Of a DNA stretch of 64,000 nucleotides, positions 52,501-61,316 are shown in pieces (the stretch's first letter is position 1; each line of letters opens with the position of its first letter). The position numbers and the translations under genes are program-made. The notes under the pieces are model-generated. The model saw only the letters and a program-made list of their open reading frames with translations. It had not been told where the DNA came from and ran no database searches. The stretch covers positions 186,001 to 250,000 of the forward strand of contig NZ_JBEQCS010000002.1 of the NCBI RefSeq assembly GCF_046054195.1. The letters are read 5' to 3'. This DNA is from Celerinatantimonas sp046054195 (GTDB taxonomy: Bacteria; Pseudomonadota; Gammaproteobacteria; Enterobacterales; Celerinatantimonadaceae).

Positions 52501-53531
52501 TGAATCATATCTCCCCCGCCACTTCACTGCTTGAAGTAAATAATTTAGTCGTCGAGTTTAATACCGATAAAGGCGTGGCTCGAGCTGTGAATCACGTCAG
52601 CTTTTCAGTTCAACCGGGCGAAACGCTGGCCATTGTAGGTGAATCAGGTTGCGGCAAATCAGTCACTTCTTTAGCCATCATGGGGCTGATTCCATCGCCA
52701 CCGGGAAAAGTCGTCAATGGCAGTATTAAGTTTCAAGACCAAGAGCTTACAACGCTCAGTGATAAGGCCTATCGAAAAATTCGCGGCAATGACATCTCGA
52801 TGATCTTTCAAGAGCCCATGACGGCTCTCAATCCAGTTTTAAAAATATCAACGCAGATGGTTGATGTCATTCGCAATCATAATCAAATATCTAAACGCGC
52901 CGCCCTTAACCGAGCCATAGAGATGCTTGATAAGGTTGGTATTCCATCTGCCTCAAAGCGTATTTATATGTATCCACATGAACTCTCTGGCGGAATGCGC
53001 CAGCGAGTGATGATAGCGATGGCCTTATCATGTAATCCTAAATTGCTCCTCGCCGATGAGCCGACCACAGCGCTAGATGTCACCATCCAAGCACAGGTGA
53101 TGCGCGAGCTCATGCGTCTTAAACAAGAATTTGAGATGGCTATTGTGTTAGTTACCCATGACCTTGGCGTTGTTGCTGAAACTTGTCAGCGAGTTGTTGT
53201 GATGTATTGTGGTGAAATTGTTGAGCAAGGCAGTATTGATGCCATCTTTGATAGGCCAAACCATCCCTACACACAAGGATTATTGCGCTCTATTCCCATC
53301 ATCAGAGAAACCAAAATAGCGCGTTTGCCAACGGTTGAGGGAATGGTGCCAGACTTATTTGAACTGCCTCAAGGATGCCTTTTTGCCAAAAGATGTCCAC
53401 ACGCTAAAGAAAAATGCCACCAGCAAAGCCCGCAATTAACCGAAGTGATGAATGAGCCTAAATCATCAAATGCACCATTAGGGCATCAAGTCGCCTGTTT
53501 TTATGCCAGCGAGGTTCAATATGAATCATAA
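52500..53531 (+). CDS. ABC transporter ATPase, DppD/OppD type
   Basis: 343 residues. Walker A is GESGCGKS, the Q loop MIFQEPMTALNPV, the signature LSGGMRQRVMIAMAL, Walker B LLLADEPTTALD and the H loop VTHDLG. The C-terminal oligopeptide/dipeptide domain contains CLFAKRCPHAKEKC, a cysteine cluster seen in OppD/DppD ATPases. It pairs with the next ATPase, with an 11-base overlap. Confidence 0.95.
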   Translation: MNHISPATSLLEVNNLVVEFNTDKGVARAVNHVSFSVQPGETLAIVGESGCGKSVTSLAIMGLIPSPPGKVVNGSIKFQDQELTTLSDKAYRKIRGNDISMIFQEPMTALNPVLKISTQMVDVIRNHNQISKRAALNRAIEMLDKVGIPSASKRIYMYPHELSGGMRQRVMIAMALSCNPKLLLADEPTTALDVTIQAQVMRELMRLKQEFEMAIVLVTHDLGVVAETCQRVVVMYCGEIVEQGSIDAIFDRPNHPYTQGLLRSIPIIRETKIARLPTVEGMVPDLFELPQGCLFAKRCPHAKEKCHQQSPQLTEVMNEPKSSNAPLGHQVACFYASEVQYES

Positions 53532-54522
53532 AGAGCCATCTAATAAGGCAGCACCACTGCTACAGGTGAAGCACTTGTGTAAACAATTTCTCATTGGCAA
53601 GAGCTTACTTAAACGTCATCGCGCCCAATTAAATGCTGTAAACGATGTCTCATTTACGCTGCAAAAGGGCAAAACGTTAGGGATTGTCGGTGAGTCTGGC
53701 TGCGGTAAATCAACATTAGGCCGCTGCATATTACGCCTTATTGAACCTTCATCAGGGCAAGTGCTGATAGAGGGTGAAGATTTAACCACAATGCCGGCCA
53801 AAGTCCTCAATAAAATGCGCAAAGATATTCAAATTATCTTTCAAGATCCGTATGCGTCACTGAGTCCAAGAATGACCATTCACGAGATTTTACGCGAGCC
53901 ACTGGATACGCATCGCATGGGTAGCCCTCGTGAGCGCGAGGAGAAAATTGCGCAAATTATGCAAGAAGTTGGACTTCGAGCACAGATTTTAAACCGTTAT
54001 CCTCACGAATTTTCAGGCGGACAACGCCAACGCATTGGTATTGCGCGAGCATTAGTGCTCGAGCCCAAGTTGATTATCGCCGACGAGCCAGTTTCCGCTC
54101 TGGACGTATCGGTGCAGGCGCAAGTGCTTAATTTAATCAGTGATCTTAAAAACAAGCGAGCCATATCATTTGTCTTTATCGCACATGATTTAGCCGTTGT
54201 TCAGCATATCTGTGATGAAGTTGCAGTGATGTATCTGGGCCATATTGTCGAGCAAGCAAGCAGTGAAGAACTTTATCGCAATCCTCGCCACCCTTACACT
54301 CAATCACTGCTATCGGCCATTCCGGTACCGAATCCGCATAAGAGATCAAAAGCCATTATCTTAACCGGCGATGTTCCCTCACCGATTAATCCGCCCAGCG
54401 GGTGTGCTTTTCGAACTCGTTGCCAATTTGCAAAGCCTATCTGCGCGCAATCTCAGCCGCAATTAACCACTAAAAAAGAGACGCCAGAAGCACACAAGAT
54501 TGCCTGTCATTTAGTGCAATAG
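53521..54522 (+). CDS. ABC transporter ATPase, DppF/OppF type
   Basis: About 333 residues. Walker A is GESGCGKSTLGR, the Q loop IIFQDPYASLSPRMT, the signature FSGGQRQRIGIARAL, Walker B LIIADEPVSALD and the H loop IAHDLAV. The C-terminal CAFRTRCQFAKPIC matches the Cys cluster of the partner. The start is ATG 53521 behind AGGTTC; six further in-frame codons exist upstream. It is the last gene of the operon. Confidence 0.95.
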   Translation: MNHKEPSNKAAPLLQVKHLCKQFLIGKSLLKRHRAQLNAVNDVSFTLQKGKTLGIVGESGCGKSTLGRCILRLIEPSSGQVLIEGEDLTTMPAKVLNKMRKDIQIIFQDPYASLSPRMTIHEILREPLDTHRMGSPREREEKIAQIMQEVGLRAQILNRYPHEFSGGQRQRIGIARALVLEPKLIIADEPVSALDVSVQAQVLNLISDLKNKRAISFVFIAHDLAVVQHICDEVAVMYLGHIVEQASSEELYRNPRHPYTQSLLSAIPVPNPHKRSKAIILTGDVPSPINPPSGCAFRTRCQFAKPICAQSQPQLTTKKETPEAHKIACHLVQ

Positions 54523-54559
54523 TTAAGATACAAATAACAGAAGGCGCTACAAGATTGGA

Positions 54560-54583
54560 AAATTCCCCAATGAAGGGGAATTT
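54560..54583. terminator. Bidirectional terminator between the ABC operon and dapB
   Basis: A 9-bp perfect stem (AAATTCCCC / GGGGAATTT) with a 6-base loop, between convergent stops at 54522 and 54599. Confidence 0.75.
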
Positions 54584-54598
54584 ATCCATATAAAGTGA

Positions 54599-55414
54599 TT
54601 AAAGCTGTTTGAGTCCCAGCACATCACTCATATCGTAAAAACCAGTTTCTTTGCCACTTAACCAAACCGCTGCTCGCACCGCACCTTTAGCAAAAGTCAT
54701 ACGGCTTGAGGCTTTATGGGTAATTTCAATGCGTTCACCAATATCAGCGAACATCGCAGTATGTTCACCCACAATGTCACCAGCGCGAATCGTTGAAAAA
54801 CCAATGGTCTGGCTGTCACGCTCACCAGTGTGGCCTTCTCGGCCATAAACCGCAACTTCTTTGAGATTGCGACCCAGAGTATCCGCAATCGCTTCACCCA
54901 TTGCCAAAGCGGTTCCTGATGGCGCATCAACTTTATGGCGATGGTGAGCTTCGGTGATTTCAATATCGGTATATTCACCCATCACTTTGGCTGTCAGTTT
55001 AAGCAGCTGCAGCATCACGTTCACGCCAACACTCATATTGGGTGCCATCATAATTGCTGTTGTTTCGCTAGCGAGTCGGATCTGCTCTTTTTGCTCATCA
55101 CTGAAACCAGTGGTTCCAATCACGAGTTTTTTACCCGCCGCTTTTGCCCAGTGTAGATTATTCATACTCACTTCTGGACGAGTAAAATCGATAATGACAT
55201 CAACACTGTCTTGAACGGCATCTAAATTATCAACAATCAACACCCCCTGTTTACCAAGGCCTGCCAATTCTGGGCCATCTAAGCCCACGGTATCAGAGCC
55301 AGGACGCTCAACCACTGCACCTAAAGTCGCGCTTTCGTGTTCTAATACGGCCTGCTGCAACACTTTACCCATTCGGCCATTACATCCCACAATTGCAATG
55401 CGCACCTTCGACAT
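54599..55414 (-). CDS. dapB: 4-hydroxy-tetrahydrodipicolinate reductase
   Basis: A lysine/diaminopimelate pathway enzyme of 271 residues. The nucleotide-binding loop is VGCNGRMGK, with DFTRPEVSMNNL and IGTTGFSDEQ. The catalytic signature is EAHHRHKVDAPSGTA. In many gammaproteobacteria dapB is directly upstream of carAB; here about 8 kb of transporter genes lie between. Confidence 0.98.
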   Translation of the reverse strand: MSKVRIAIVGCNGRMGKVLQQAVLEHESATLGAVVERPGSDTVGLDGPELAGLGKQGVLIVDNLDAVQDSVDVIIDFTRPEVSMNNLHWAKAAGKKLVIGTTGFSDEQKEQIRLASETTAIMMAPNMSVGVNVMLQLLKLTAKVMGEYTDIEITEAHHRHKVDAPSGTALAMGEAIADTLGRNLKEVAVYGREGHTGERDSQTIGFSTIRAGDIVGEHTAMFADIGERIEITHKASSRMTFAKGAVRAAVWLSGKETGFYDMSDVLGLKQL

Positions 55415-55496
55415 AATCCTTCTCCTTTTTCAAAAATCGCTAAAACCTGCCTGTTTATTGCTCTGGCAGCTCTTATAATAAATCTTCAGATAAATG

Positions 55497-56501
55497 CTAG
55501 CGCCAACGAAATCGCCACGCACCAAGCGCTAAACAAACCACCGTAAACACGGCCACATAGGCAAGCCCCAACCAATCAGTGGTGGTCATTGTTCCATAAA
55601 GCATCTGCTGGCGGGCGCTGTGAATCACCTGAGTTAACGGCAAAAGATCCGCAAGATATTTTAACCAATGCGGCGCCCCTTCCAGGGAAAACCAAACCTG
55701 CGAAAGAAACATCATGGGCCAAGAGATTAAATTCACCAAGCCCGCGGTTAACTCTTCGCTTTTAGAGCGGCTAGCAAGCAACAATCCTAAACTAATCATG
55801 GATGTTGCACCTAACATAAATATAACAAATAACACCAGCACACTACCACGCATCGTTAGATGCAAAAATAGCGTAGCGCAGATAAATAAAATAACGGTGA
55901 TGGCCATAATCAGCACCAACCGCGAGCAGACCTGCGCTAACAAAAACTCAATGGGGCGCACTGGAGTTGCACTCAGGCGTTTGAGCACACCATTTTTGCG
56001 GTAACGAACAATCGCATAGCCAACGCCCCACAACCCGCTAAACATAACGTTCATTCCCAATACGCCGGGCAAGAACCAATCCACATAACGAATCGGCTGC
56101 GAGGATAGTTTCGCGGCGGTTAATGGCACTTTAACCACCGCCTCAAGTACTTTTTCAGCCATCACACTTTTCGGCGATTTGGGGTTTACCCAATATCGGT
56201 TATGACTGGGGTCAACGACTAAATCCAATTGATGACGAGCTAAATGGCCTTCTGCCTGCTTTGCCACGCGATAGTGATCAAAGCTTAGATAAGGCGTATT
56301 CCACAATGGTTGCCAATCACTTTGTTGCTGCCATTGGCCTACCACACCAATCTGATATTGAACCTTGCCTTGGCCAGAAAAAAACACCGAAAAGCCCACT
56401 AATAAAGCTAATGGGAAAAATATATTCCAAATTAAAGAGCTGCGATCGCGGATGGACTCAATATTACGAGCTTGAAATAGTGCCCAGATTCTTTTGAACA
56501 T
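55497..56501 (-). CDS. ABC-2 type exporter permease
   Basis: 334 residues. One N-terminal helix (SLIWNIFFPLALLVGFSVFFSG) is followed by an external domain of about 110 residues. A C-terminal five-helix ABC-2 membrane block begins at DWFLPGVLGMNVMFSGLWG. It contains RLSATPVRPIEFLLAQV, a segment typical of drug- and antibiotic-type exporters. The start codon has a GAGGAG site that overlaps the end of the ATPase gene, so the two are coupled. The substrate is unknown. Confidence 0.88.
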   Translation of the reverse strand: MFKRIWALFQARNIESIRDRSSLIWNIFFPLALLVGFSVFFSGQGKVQYQIGVVGQWQQQSDWQPLWNTPYLSFDHYRVAKQAEGHLARHQLDLVVDPSHNRYWVNPKSPKSVMAEKVLEAVVKVPLTAAKLSSQPIRYVDWFLPGVLGMNVMFSGLWGVGYAIVRYRKNGVLKRLSATPVRPIEFLLAQVCSRLVLIMAITVILFICATLFLHLTMRGSVLVLFVIFMLGATSMISLGLLLASRSKSEELTAGLVNLISWPMMFLSQVWFSLEGAPHWLKYLADLLPLTQVIHSARQQMLYGTMTTTDWLGLAYVAVFTVVCLALGAWRFRWR

Positions 56502-56502
56502 A

Positions 56503-57384
56503 CTAGCTCCTCAATGACCGCCCGGTGAGCGTTAAAAACAGATCATCTAAATCAGGACGTTGGATCTGAATATCACCCAATTGCAAACCAGCTTGTTGTA
56601 GATGGTCAATTTGCGCTTTAACGTCATTACATTTCCACCGACACCAACCATATTGGCGCTCATACTCAATACCAAGTTTATCTAGAACTTCGGCGTAATC
56701 GGCGCTGACACTTAAATAGATCCCCGGGATATATTGTTCTAGCAACCGCTGCGGGGTATCACGTGCGATCAGTTTACCTTTATCGACAATCCCTATTTCA
56801 TCACACAGATAATGAGCTTCATCCATGTAGTGCGTAGTTAATAGCACGGTTTTGCCATCTGCTTTAATTTGCTCGACTAGTTTCCAGAAATTTAGCCGCG
56901 CTTGAGGGTCTAACCCGGTGGTGGGTTCATCTAAAAAAAGTAGTTGAGGGTCATTAATCAAGGCGATGGCCAACAACAGACGCTGGCGCTGGCCACCCGA
57001 GAGTTTATGGGTATCTTGCTCAGCGAGTTCATCAAGCTGGCAACGATTCATCAACTCAGCGAGTGGCAATGGTGATTCATAAAGGCGCGAGAATAGTTTT
57101 AAAGTTTCCAGCACATTTAAGCGCTCTTGCAGCGCGGTACTTTGAAACTGAATGCCAATCGCTTGACGAAAATCCGATGAGCGCGGTTTGCCATGAAACA
57201 AGATCTCACCATCGTCTGGTGCCAACACCCCTTCGAGCATTTCAATGGTCGTTGTTTTGCCTGCGCCATTGGGTCCGAGCAAACCAAAACACTGACCACT
57301 TTTAAGCACAAAACTTAACTCATCAACGGCAACCTTGTTACCAAAACGTTTGGTTAACTGCCGTACTTGTAAAATATCTGCCAT
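56503..57384 (-). CDS. ABC-2 exporter ATPase
   Basis: About 293 residues. Walker A is GPNGAGKTT, the Q loop IGIQFQSTALQERL, the signature LSGGQRQRLLLAIAL, Walker B LLFLDEPTTGLD and the H loop TTHYMDEA. The form is DrrA/CcmA-like, typical of export systems. The C-terminal 70 residues form a small accessory domain. The start is ATG 57384 with AGGGAG upstream; the frame is open to 57423. It is one base from the permease gene. Confidence 0.92.
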   Translation of the reverse strand: MADILQVRQLTKRFGNKVAVDELSFVLKSGQCFGLLGPNGAGKTTTIEMLEGVLAPDDGEILFHGKPRSSDFRQAIGIQFQSTALQERLNVLETLKLFSRLYESPLPLAELMNRCQLDELAEQDTHKLSGGQRQRLLLAIALINDPQLLFLDEPTTGLDPQARLNFWKLVEQIKADGKTVLLTTHYMDEAHYLCDEIGIVDKGKLIARDTPQRLLEQYIPGIYLSVSADYAEVLDKLGIEYERQYGWCRWKCNDVKAQIDHLQQAGLQLGDIQIQRPDLDDLFLTLTGRSLRS

Positions 57385-57487
57385 AGTCTCCCTTTGCCCA
57401 AAAACCCTTCTTGAGCATATCAAAACTCAGAGCAATGTGCGCAAAAAGGCTGATGACAAAGCACAATCATATTCTTGCGCCAATAAA

Positions 57488-57514
57488 AAAGCCGCCTCGA
57501 CTTAAGGCGGCTTT
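57488..57514 (-). terminator. Intrinsic terminator of fklB
   Basis: An AAAGCCGCCT / AGGCGGCTTT stem with a 7-base loop and a T run on the minus strand, 17 bases past the fklB stop. Confidence 0.88.
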
Positions 57515-57530
57515 CAAAAATAAGCAGTGA

Positions 57531-58148
57531 TTACATCACGCCTAATAATTCAACTTCAAATACGAGTGCAGAATATGGTGCAATTGCAGCGCCTGCGCCC
57601 TGAGAACCATATGCCAGTCCCTGAGGAATGTAGAGTTTCCACTTATCGCCGACTTTCATATTTTGCAACGCTTCAGTCCAGCCTTTAATAACACCGTTTA
57701 CAGGGAACTCAATTGGTTCACCGCGTTGGACTGAACTATCAAATACTGAACCATCAACTAAGGTTCCGTGGTAGTGAACACGAACTTTATCAGTCGCGCC
57801 CGGAGTCGCACCGTCGCCTGATTCAACTACTTCGTATTGTAAACCACTGGCAGTAACCTGAACTTCAGGACGCTGCTGATTTTGCGCTAAGAATTGCTCA
57901 CCAGCTTCTTTGTTTTCTTTATGCTGTTCAGCCTGTTTAGCTTCGATTTTTGCTGTAATCTGTTCAAATGCAGCAGCGATTAAAGACTCATCAACAGCTG
58001 GAGACTGACCAGTCATCATGTCGCGGATCCCGTTTAACATCGCTTCTACGTCAAGTCCGTCAAAGGCGGCCTGCTTGATCTGTTGACCGATCTGCATGCC
58101 GTAGCCATAGCTCGCCTGCGCTTCAACGCTGTTATACTGTTCGCTCAT
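57531..58148 (-). CDS. fklB: FKBP-type peptidyl-prolyl cis-trans isomerase FklB
   Basis: About 205 residues. The N-terminal helical dimerisation region (MSEQYNSVEAQASYGYGMQIG to about 90) precedes a C-terminal FKBP domain with VRVHYHGTLVDGSVFDSSVQRGEP, GWTEALQNMKVGDKW and LAYGSQGAG. No signal peptide is seen with the ATG 58148 start, so it is cytoplasmic FklB rather than periplasmic FkpA. An AAGGA site supports this start. Confidence 0.93.
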   Translation of the reverse strand: MSEQYNSVEAQASYGYGMQIGQQIKQAAFDGLDVEAMLNGIRDMMTGQSPAVDESLIAAAFEQITAKIEAKQAEQHKENKEAGEQFLAQNQQRPEVQVTASGLQYEVVESGDGATPGATDKVRVHYHGTLVDGSVFDSSVQRGEPIEFPVNGVIKGWTEALQNMKVGDKWKLYIPQGLAYGSQGAGAAIAPYSALVFEVELLGVM

Positions 58149-58251
58149 AAAATTTTCCTTTGCTTGCGCTTTAAAGGGCCAGACTAACAAAATTAACGTT
58201 TAATTTCGCCCCTTTTTCATATTCAGCGCCCTTTATGTGCGCAAAATAACA

Positions 58252-59763
58252 TCAATTCGTTTTACTTTTAGAAGGCTTAACCACCAACCCAGTCTTTGGA
58301 TCCAGTGTTAATGGCTTGGCATGTCGGTTGGTAAAATCAAATAAACTGAGTAACGAGCCCGCATCAGAGACATCCGCTTGACCAAGAGTGCCTAGCCGCC
58401 AGTTGTTCTCAATAAAGCGAATAATCGAGCGCTGATCTAATAAATGATGATCCACAAAGTTAACTCTGGCATAAGGCGAAATCAGTAAAAATGGGACTCG
58501 AGGACCAAATCCTCGTTGGCCTTTCTGGTTGCTATCGGCATTTTGCAACGGGCTGACATGGTCATAAAAACCACCTGAATCGGTGTAGGTAATCACAATT
58601 GCCGTATGTTTCCACTGCGGCAGTTGCTGCACCTGATTAATCACTTTCACTAAAGACTGCTGTTCATCCAGCGGACTAGAATAATCGGCACTGCCATTAT
58701 CAACTGATTTTGCTTTGACAAAACTCACCGCTGGCAACTGGCCCTTTTTAACCATCTGATAAAACGTTTTAAGGCTGTATTGGTGGTTCGCTTTATCAGC
58801 TGAGCCAACCGATGCTAAGTGATACGGACTTAAATGATGAGGGTTTGAGGTCGATTCAAAGTACTGAAACGGATTAAGATGCGGCAAATAGTCAAACGAG
58901 GTTTTGCCAAAGGCATTCTTACTTTGACCATCGCAGCGAGCGACCTCATTTTTGACACTCGTTGGTGCAAATCCGCCCTGAAACCATCCCCAACTCACGT
59001 GATGTTTATTAAGTAAGTTGCCGATATTCTGACCGCTCAAATAAACCCGCCCATCCCGAATAGTTGGAGCTAACAACGCATTTTGGGCATTCTCAATGTG
59101 CTCGTATGAACAATCATCAAAACGTGGGTCAAAGTCATCGGTAATCTTTTTCGCAACTAACCCCTTCGTATCATCTGGCCACGCAGGACCATTACGAGTG
59201 GCAATTAAATTAATTGCCCCAGTCGTGGCGCCGCCATAATTAAGAGTAAAAAAGTTATCACTCATGGCATAGTGCTGCGCATAATTCCAAAGAGCCGTCA
59301 CGGTGTTGCCATCATAATACCCCATGACCTGAGCACGGCAGGCCTTAGAGGTTTGATTGGCAGTATATTGCACAAACTTGTCGGCCAACCCACCATGATA
59401 AGCCGCAATTTTAGCATCGTACTGGCTGTTTTGAGCGCAAGGAACAATCGCTGAACTTAATCGATATGGGGCTATTTTGTTCGGATTGTGAGAGCGTAAT
59501 GCTTTACTTAAGCCATTCACTGGTGGCGTCTTTTTATCGGCCTGAAAAGCAGTCTCACCCTTTTTATTCAGCGCATTTGGATAAGTGGCAAAATAGCGAT
59601 CAAACGATGAGCCCTCCTCAACAATGACCACCAGATGTTGAATCGGCGTGGTCGTTGTCCGAGCTTGTGACCAAACTTTTGGAGCATTGGGGTCTTTTGA
59701 AGCACATCCTTGTAAAAAGAGACCTGCAAAGCAGGCAACCAACGAAAATTTCAGGGTATTCAT
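58252..59763 (-). CDS. Phosphoesterase-family lipoprotein (PF04185-like), copy 1
   Basis: About 503 residues, with a lipobox LQGC near residue 20, so probably envelope-anchored. The fold is that of phospholipase C/AcpA-type acid phosphatases. Recognisable elements are QHLVVIVEEGSSFDRYF, MGYYDGNTVTALWNYAQHYAMSDNFF, the nucleophile region GGATTGAINLIA, SPLDEQ, TYTDSGGFYDH, GFGPRVPFLLISPYA and RSIIRFIENNW. Family members normally show E-N-x-S-F-D and Y-D-(D/E). Here the Asn is Gly and the first Asp is Thr, so metal binding may be altered. The Thr pair at the nucleophile region is kept. It is the last gene of the cluster, 158 bases from copy 2. Confidence 0.85.
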   Translation of the reverse strand: MNTLKFSLVACFAGLFLQGCASKDPNAPKVWSQARTTTTPIQHLVVIVEEGSSFDRYFATYPNALNKKGETAFQADKKTPPVNGLSKALRSHNPNKIAPYRLSSAIVPCAQNSQYDAKIAAYHGGLADKFVQYTANQTSKACRAQVMGYYDGNTVTALWNYAQHYAMSDNFFTLNYGGATTGAINLIATRNGPAWPDDTKGLVAKKITDDFDPRFDDCSYEHIENAQNALLAPTIRDGRVYLSGQNIGNLLNKHHVSWGWFQGGFAPTSVKNEVARCDGQSKNAFGKTSFDYLPHLNPFQYFESTSNPHHLSPYHLASVGSADKANHQYSLKTFYQMVKKGQLPAVSFVKAKSVDNGSADYSSPLDEQQSLVKVINQVQQLPQWKHTAIVITYTDSGGFYDHVSPLQNADSNQKGQRGFGPRVPFLLISPYARVNFVDHHLLDQRSIIRFIENNWRLGTLGQADVSDAGSLLSLFDFTNRHAKPLTLDPKTGLVVKPSKSKTN

Positions 59764-59921
59764 GCGCAATTTACATCATCCAATTCTAATAAGAGCGATA
59801 TCAATAATTTGCACTAATGATAACAAGGTTAATCTGATGGACAACCATAAATTGCGTTTATTCGCCCTGCATGCTTTAGCGCACACTTCTCATTGATTCT
59901 CAAAACCCATAATCACAGAGG
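59764..59921. other. Intergenic region between phosphoesterase copies 1 and 2
   Basis: 158 bases on the minus-strand path. There is no terminator hairpin after copy 2, and I see no convincing promoter for copy 1. An AT-rich stretch at 59785-59830 has a weak resemblance to Fur-type DNA but is not called. Confidence 0.4.
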
Positions 59922-61316
59922 TCATGGCTGTTGGCTAAAATCAAACATCGAAAGCAGTGAATGCGCATAGCGATCTGGTGTGTGCGGACCTAAATAACCA
60001 AGCTGCCAGTTATGTTCAATAAAGCGCAACGCTGAACTTTGATCGAGCATTTTATGCTCCACATAATTATGCTTGGCCCAATGAGAGATGAGTAAAAACG
60101 GCAACCTTGGGCCATAGCCATTGCCGAGCATCGATTGCGGCGCTGGCGGTGGCGTTATGTGGTCATACCAACCGTTGGCACTGCTCCATACCAACATTAC
60201 CGCGGTTGATGACCATTGCGAACTGGCTTTAAGATGGCTCATCACTTGGCGTACAAAAAACTGCTCATCAAGCGGTGAAGAGCTTCCCACATGGCCGTTG
60301 CGCGCATGGTCGGCAAACACAAAACTCACCGCTGGTAATAGGTTGTGCCCTGCGGCCCACCACAGCATAGACAAATCGTATTGGTGATGTTCAGGGCCAT
60401 CTTTACCGATATTAGCCAGATGACTCGGCGCTAGATGATGTTCGTTGGCAGTTGATGCAAAATATTGAAATGGGTCATCACTACTTTCATAGGCCATCAC
60501 TAAAGAGCCGGCTTGATTCATCACCCGCTTATCCATCACTGCAGTGCCATCGGGGCGATATGAATTTGGCTTAAATCCACCAACAAAAGCTCCCCAACTG
60601 ACCTGATGTGCGCTTAATAAATTTCCGATATTAGTTCTATTTAAGGACACTTTAAAACGCCCTTTTGAGCCATCATCATAGCGCGGTGGATTATTACCTA
60701 ATAACTCGTCTTTATAACTCACCCCGGGTAAAACTTTGGGAATAATCCCTTGGTTGACACCCGCGATGATATCAATTTGTCCGCCAGCCACAGTGGCATA
60801 TTCGCTGGCAAAAAAATGATCCGCTAATGCATAATGCTGCGCGTATTGCCACAAGGCACTTAGCGTATTGCCGTCATAATAGCCCATGACTGATTGCGCA
60901 AAGCAGCCATCATCACTAACCGCATTAGGCCCCTGATTTTCCTGCCAGATAAACATATTATTCAAACCATGGTTATAAGCGCGCTTTTGCGCGATGACAC
61001 CATAGCCCAGATCGCAGGTCGGTTGGCCCGGAGCCATTCGATAAGGATTGCTGAGATTTGGATTATGCTCGAGTAACTCTTTGCTAAAACCTGCCACTTT
61101 GGGAGTATTGGGGCGCGCGTGAAAGGCAACTTCTGAGTGGTTATTTTGCGCATTCGGATAAATTCCAAAATAGCGATCAAAACTTTCATCTTGAAGCACA
61201 ACCACAACCACATGCTGAATAGGCGTTTGCAAAGCAGCTGTTTTAGCCATAGCCACACCAGAAACAGCGCTCAGCAATAATAGATACACTAGCTCAATTC
61301 GCTTAATAACCGCCAT
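59922..61316 (-). CDS. Phosphoesterase-family exported protein (PF04185-like), copy 2, probably catalytically altered
   Basis: 464 residues with a signal peptide (residues 8-24, cleavage near AMA-KT) and no lipobox. Its framework matches copy 1: QHVVVVVLQDESFDRYFG, MGYYDGNTLSALWQYAQHYALADHFF, SSSPLDEQFF, NGWYDH, GYGPRLPFLLIS and SSALRFIEHNW. The catalytic positions differ. The E-N pair is Q42-D43, the nucleophile region YATVAGGQID has Ala177 where Thr/Ser is expected, and the usual Y-D-(D/E) is W377-S378-S379. This suggests a pseudoenzyme or a binding protein. It overlaps the upstream P19-like gene by 14 bases. Confidence 0.85.
   Translation of the reverse strand: MAVIKRIELVYLLLLSAVSGVAMAKTAALQTPIQHVVVVVLQDESFDRYFGIYPNAQNNHSEVAFHARPNTPKVAGFSKELLEHNPNLSNPYRMAPGQPTCDLGYGVIAQKRAYNHGLNNMFIWQENQGPNAVSDDGCFAQSVMGYYDGNTLSALWQYAQHYALADHFFASEYATVAGGQIDIIAGVNQGIIPKVLPGVSYKDELLGNNPPRYDDGSKGRFKVSLNRTNIGNLLSAHQVSWGAFVGGFKPNSYRPDGTAVMDKRVMNQAGSLVMAYESSDDPFQYFASTANEHHLAPSHLANIGKDGPEHHQYDLSMLWWAAGHNLLPAVSFVFADHARNGHVGSSSPLDEQFFVRQVMSHLKASSQWSSTAVMLVWSSANGWYDHITPPPAPQSMLGNGYGPRLPFLLISHWAKHNYVEHKMLDQSSALRFIEHNWQLGYLGPHTPDRYAHSLLSMFDFSQQP

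Noticed and set aside
47340..54522. Mobile element carrying the transporter block
   Set aside because: No transposase, integrase, terminal inverted repeat or target duplication is visible at the edges.
59785..59830. Possible Fur box upstream of phosphoesterase copy 1
   Set aside because: Only partial matches to GATAAT hexamers; by-eye matching in AT-rich DNA is too weak. A Fur matrix scan would decide.
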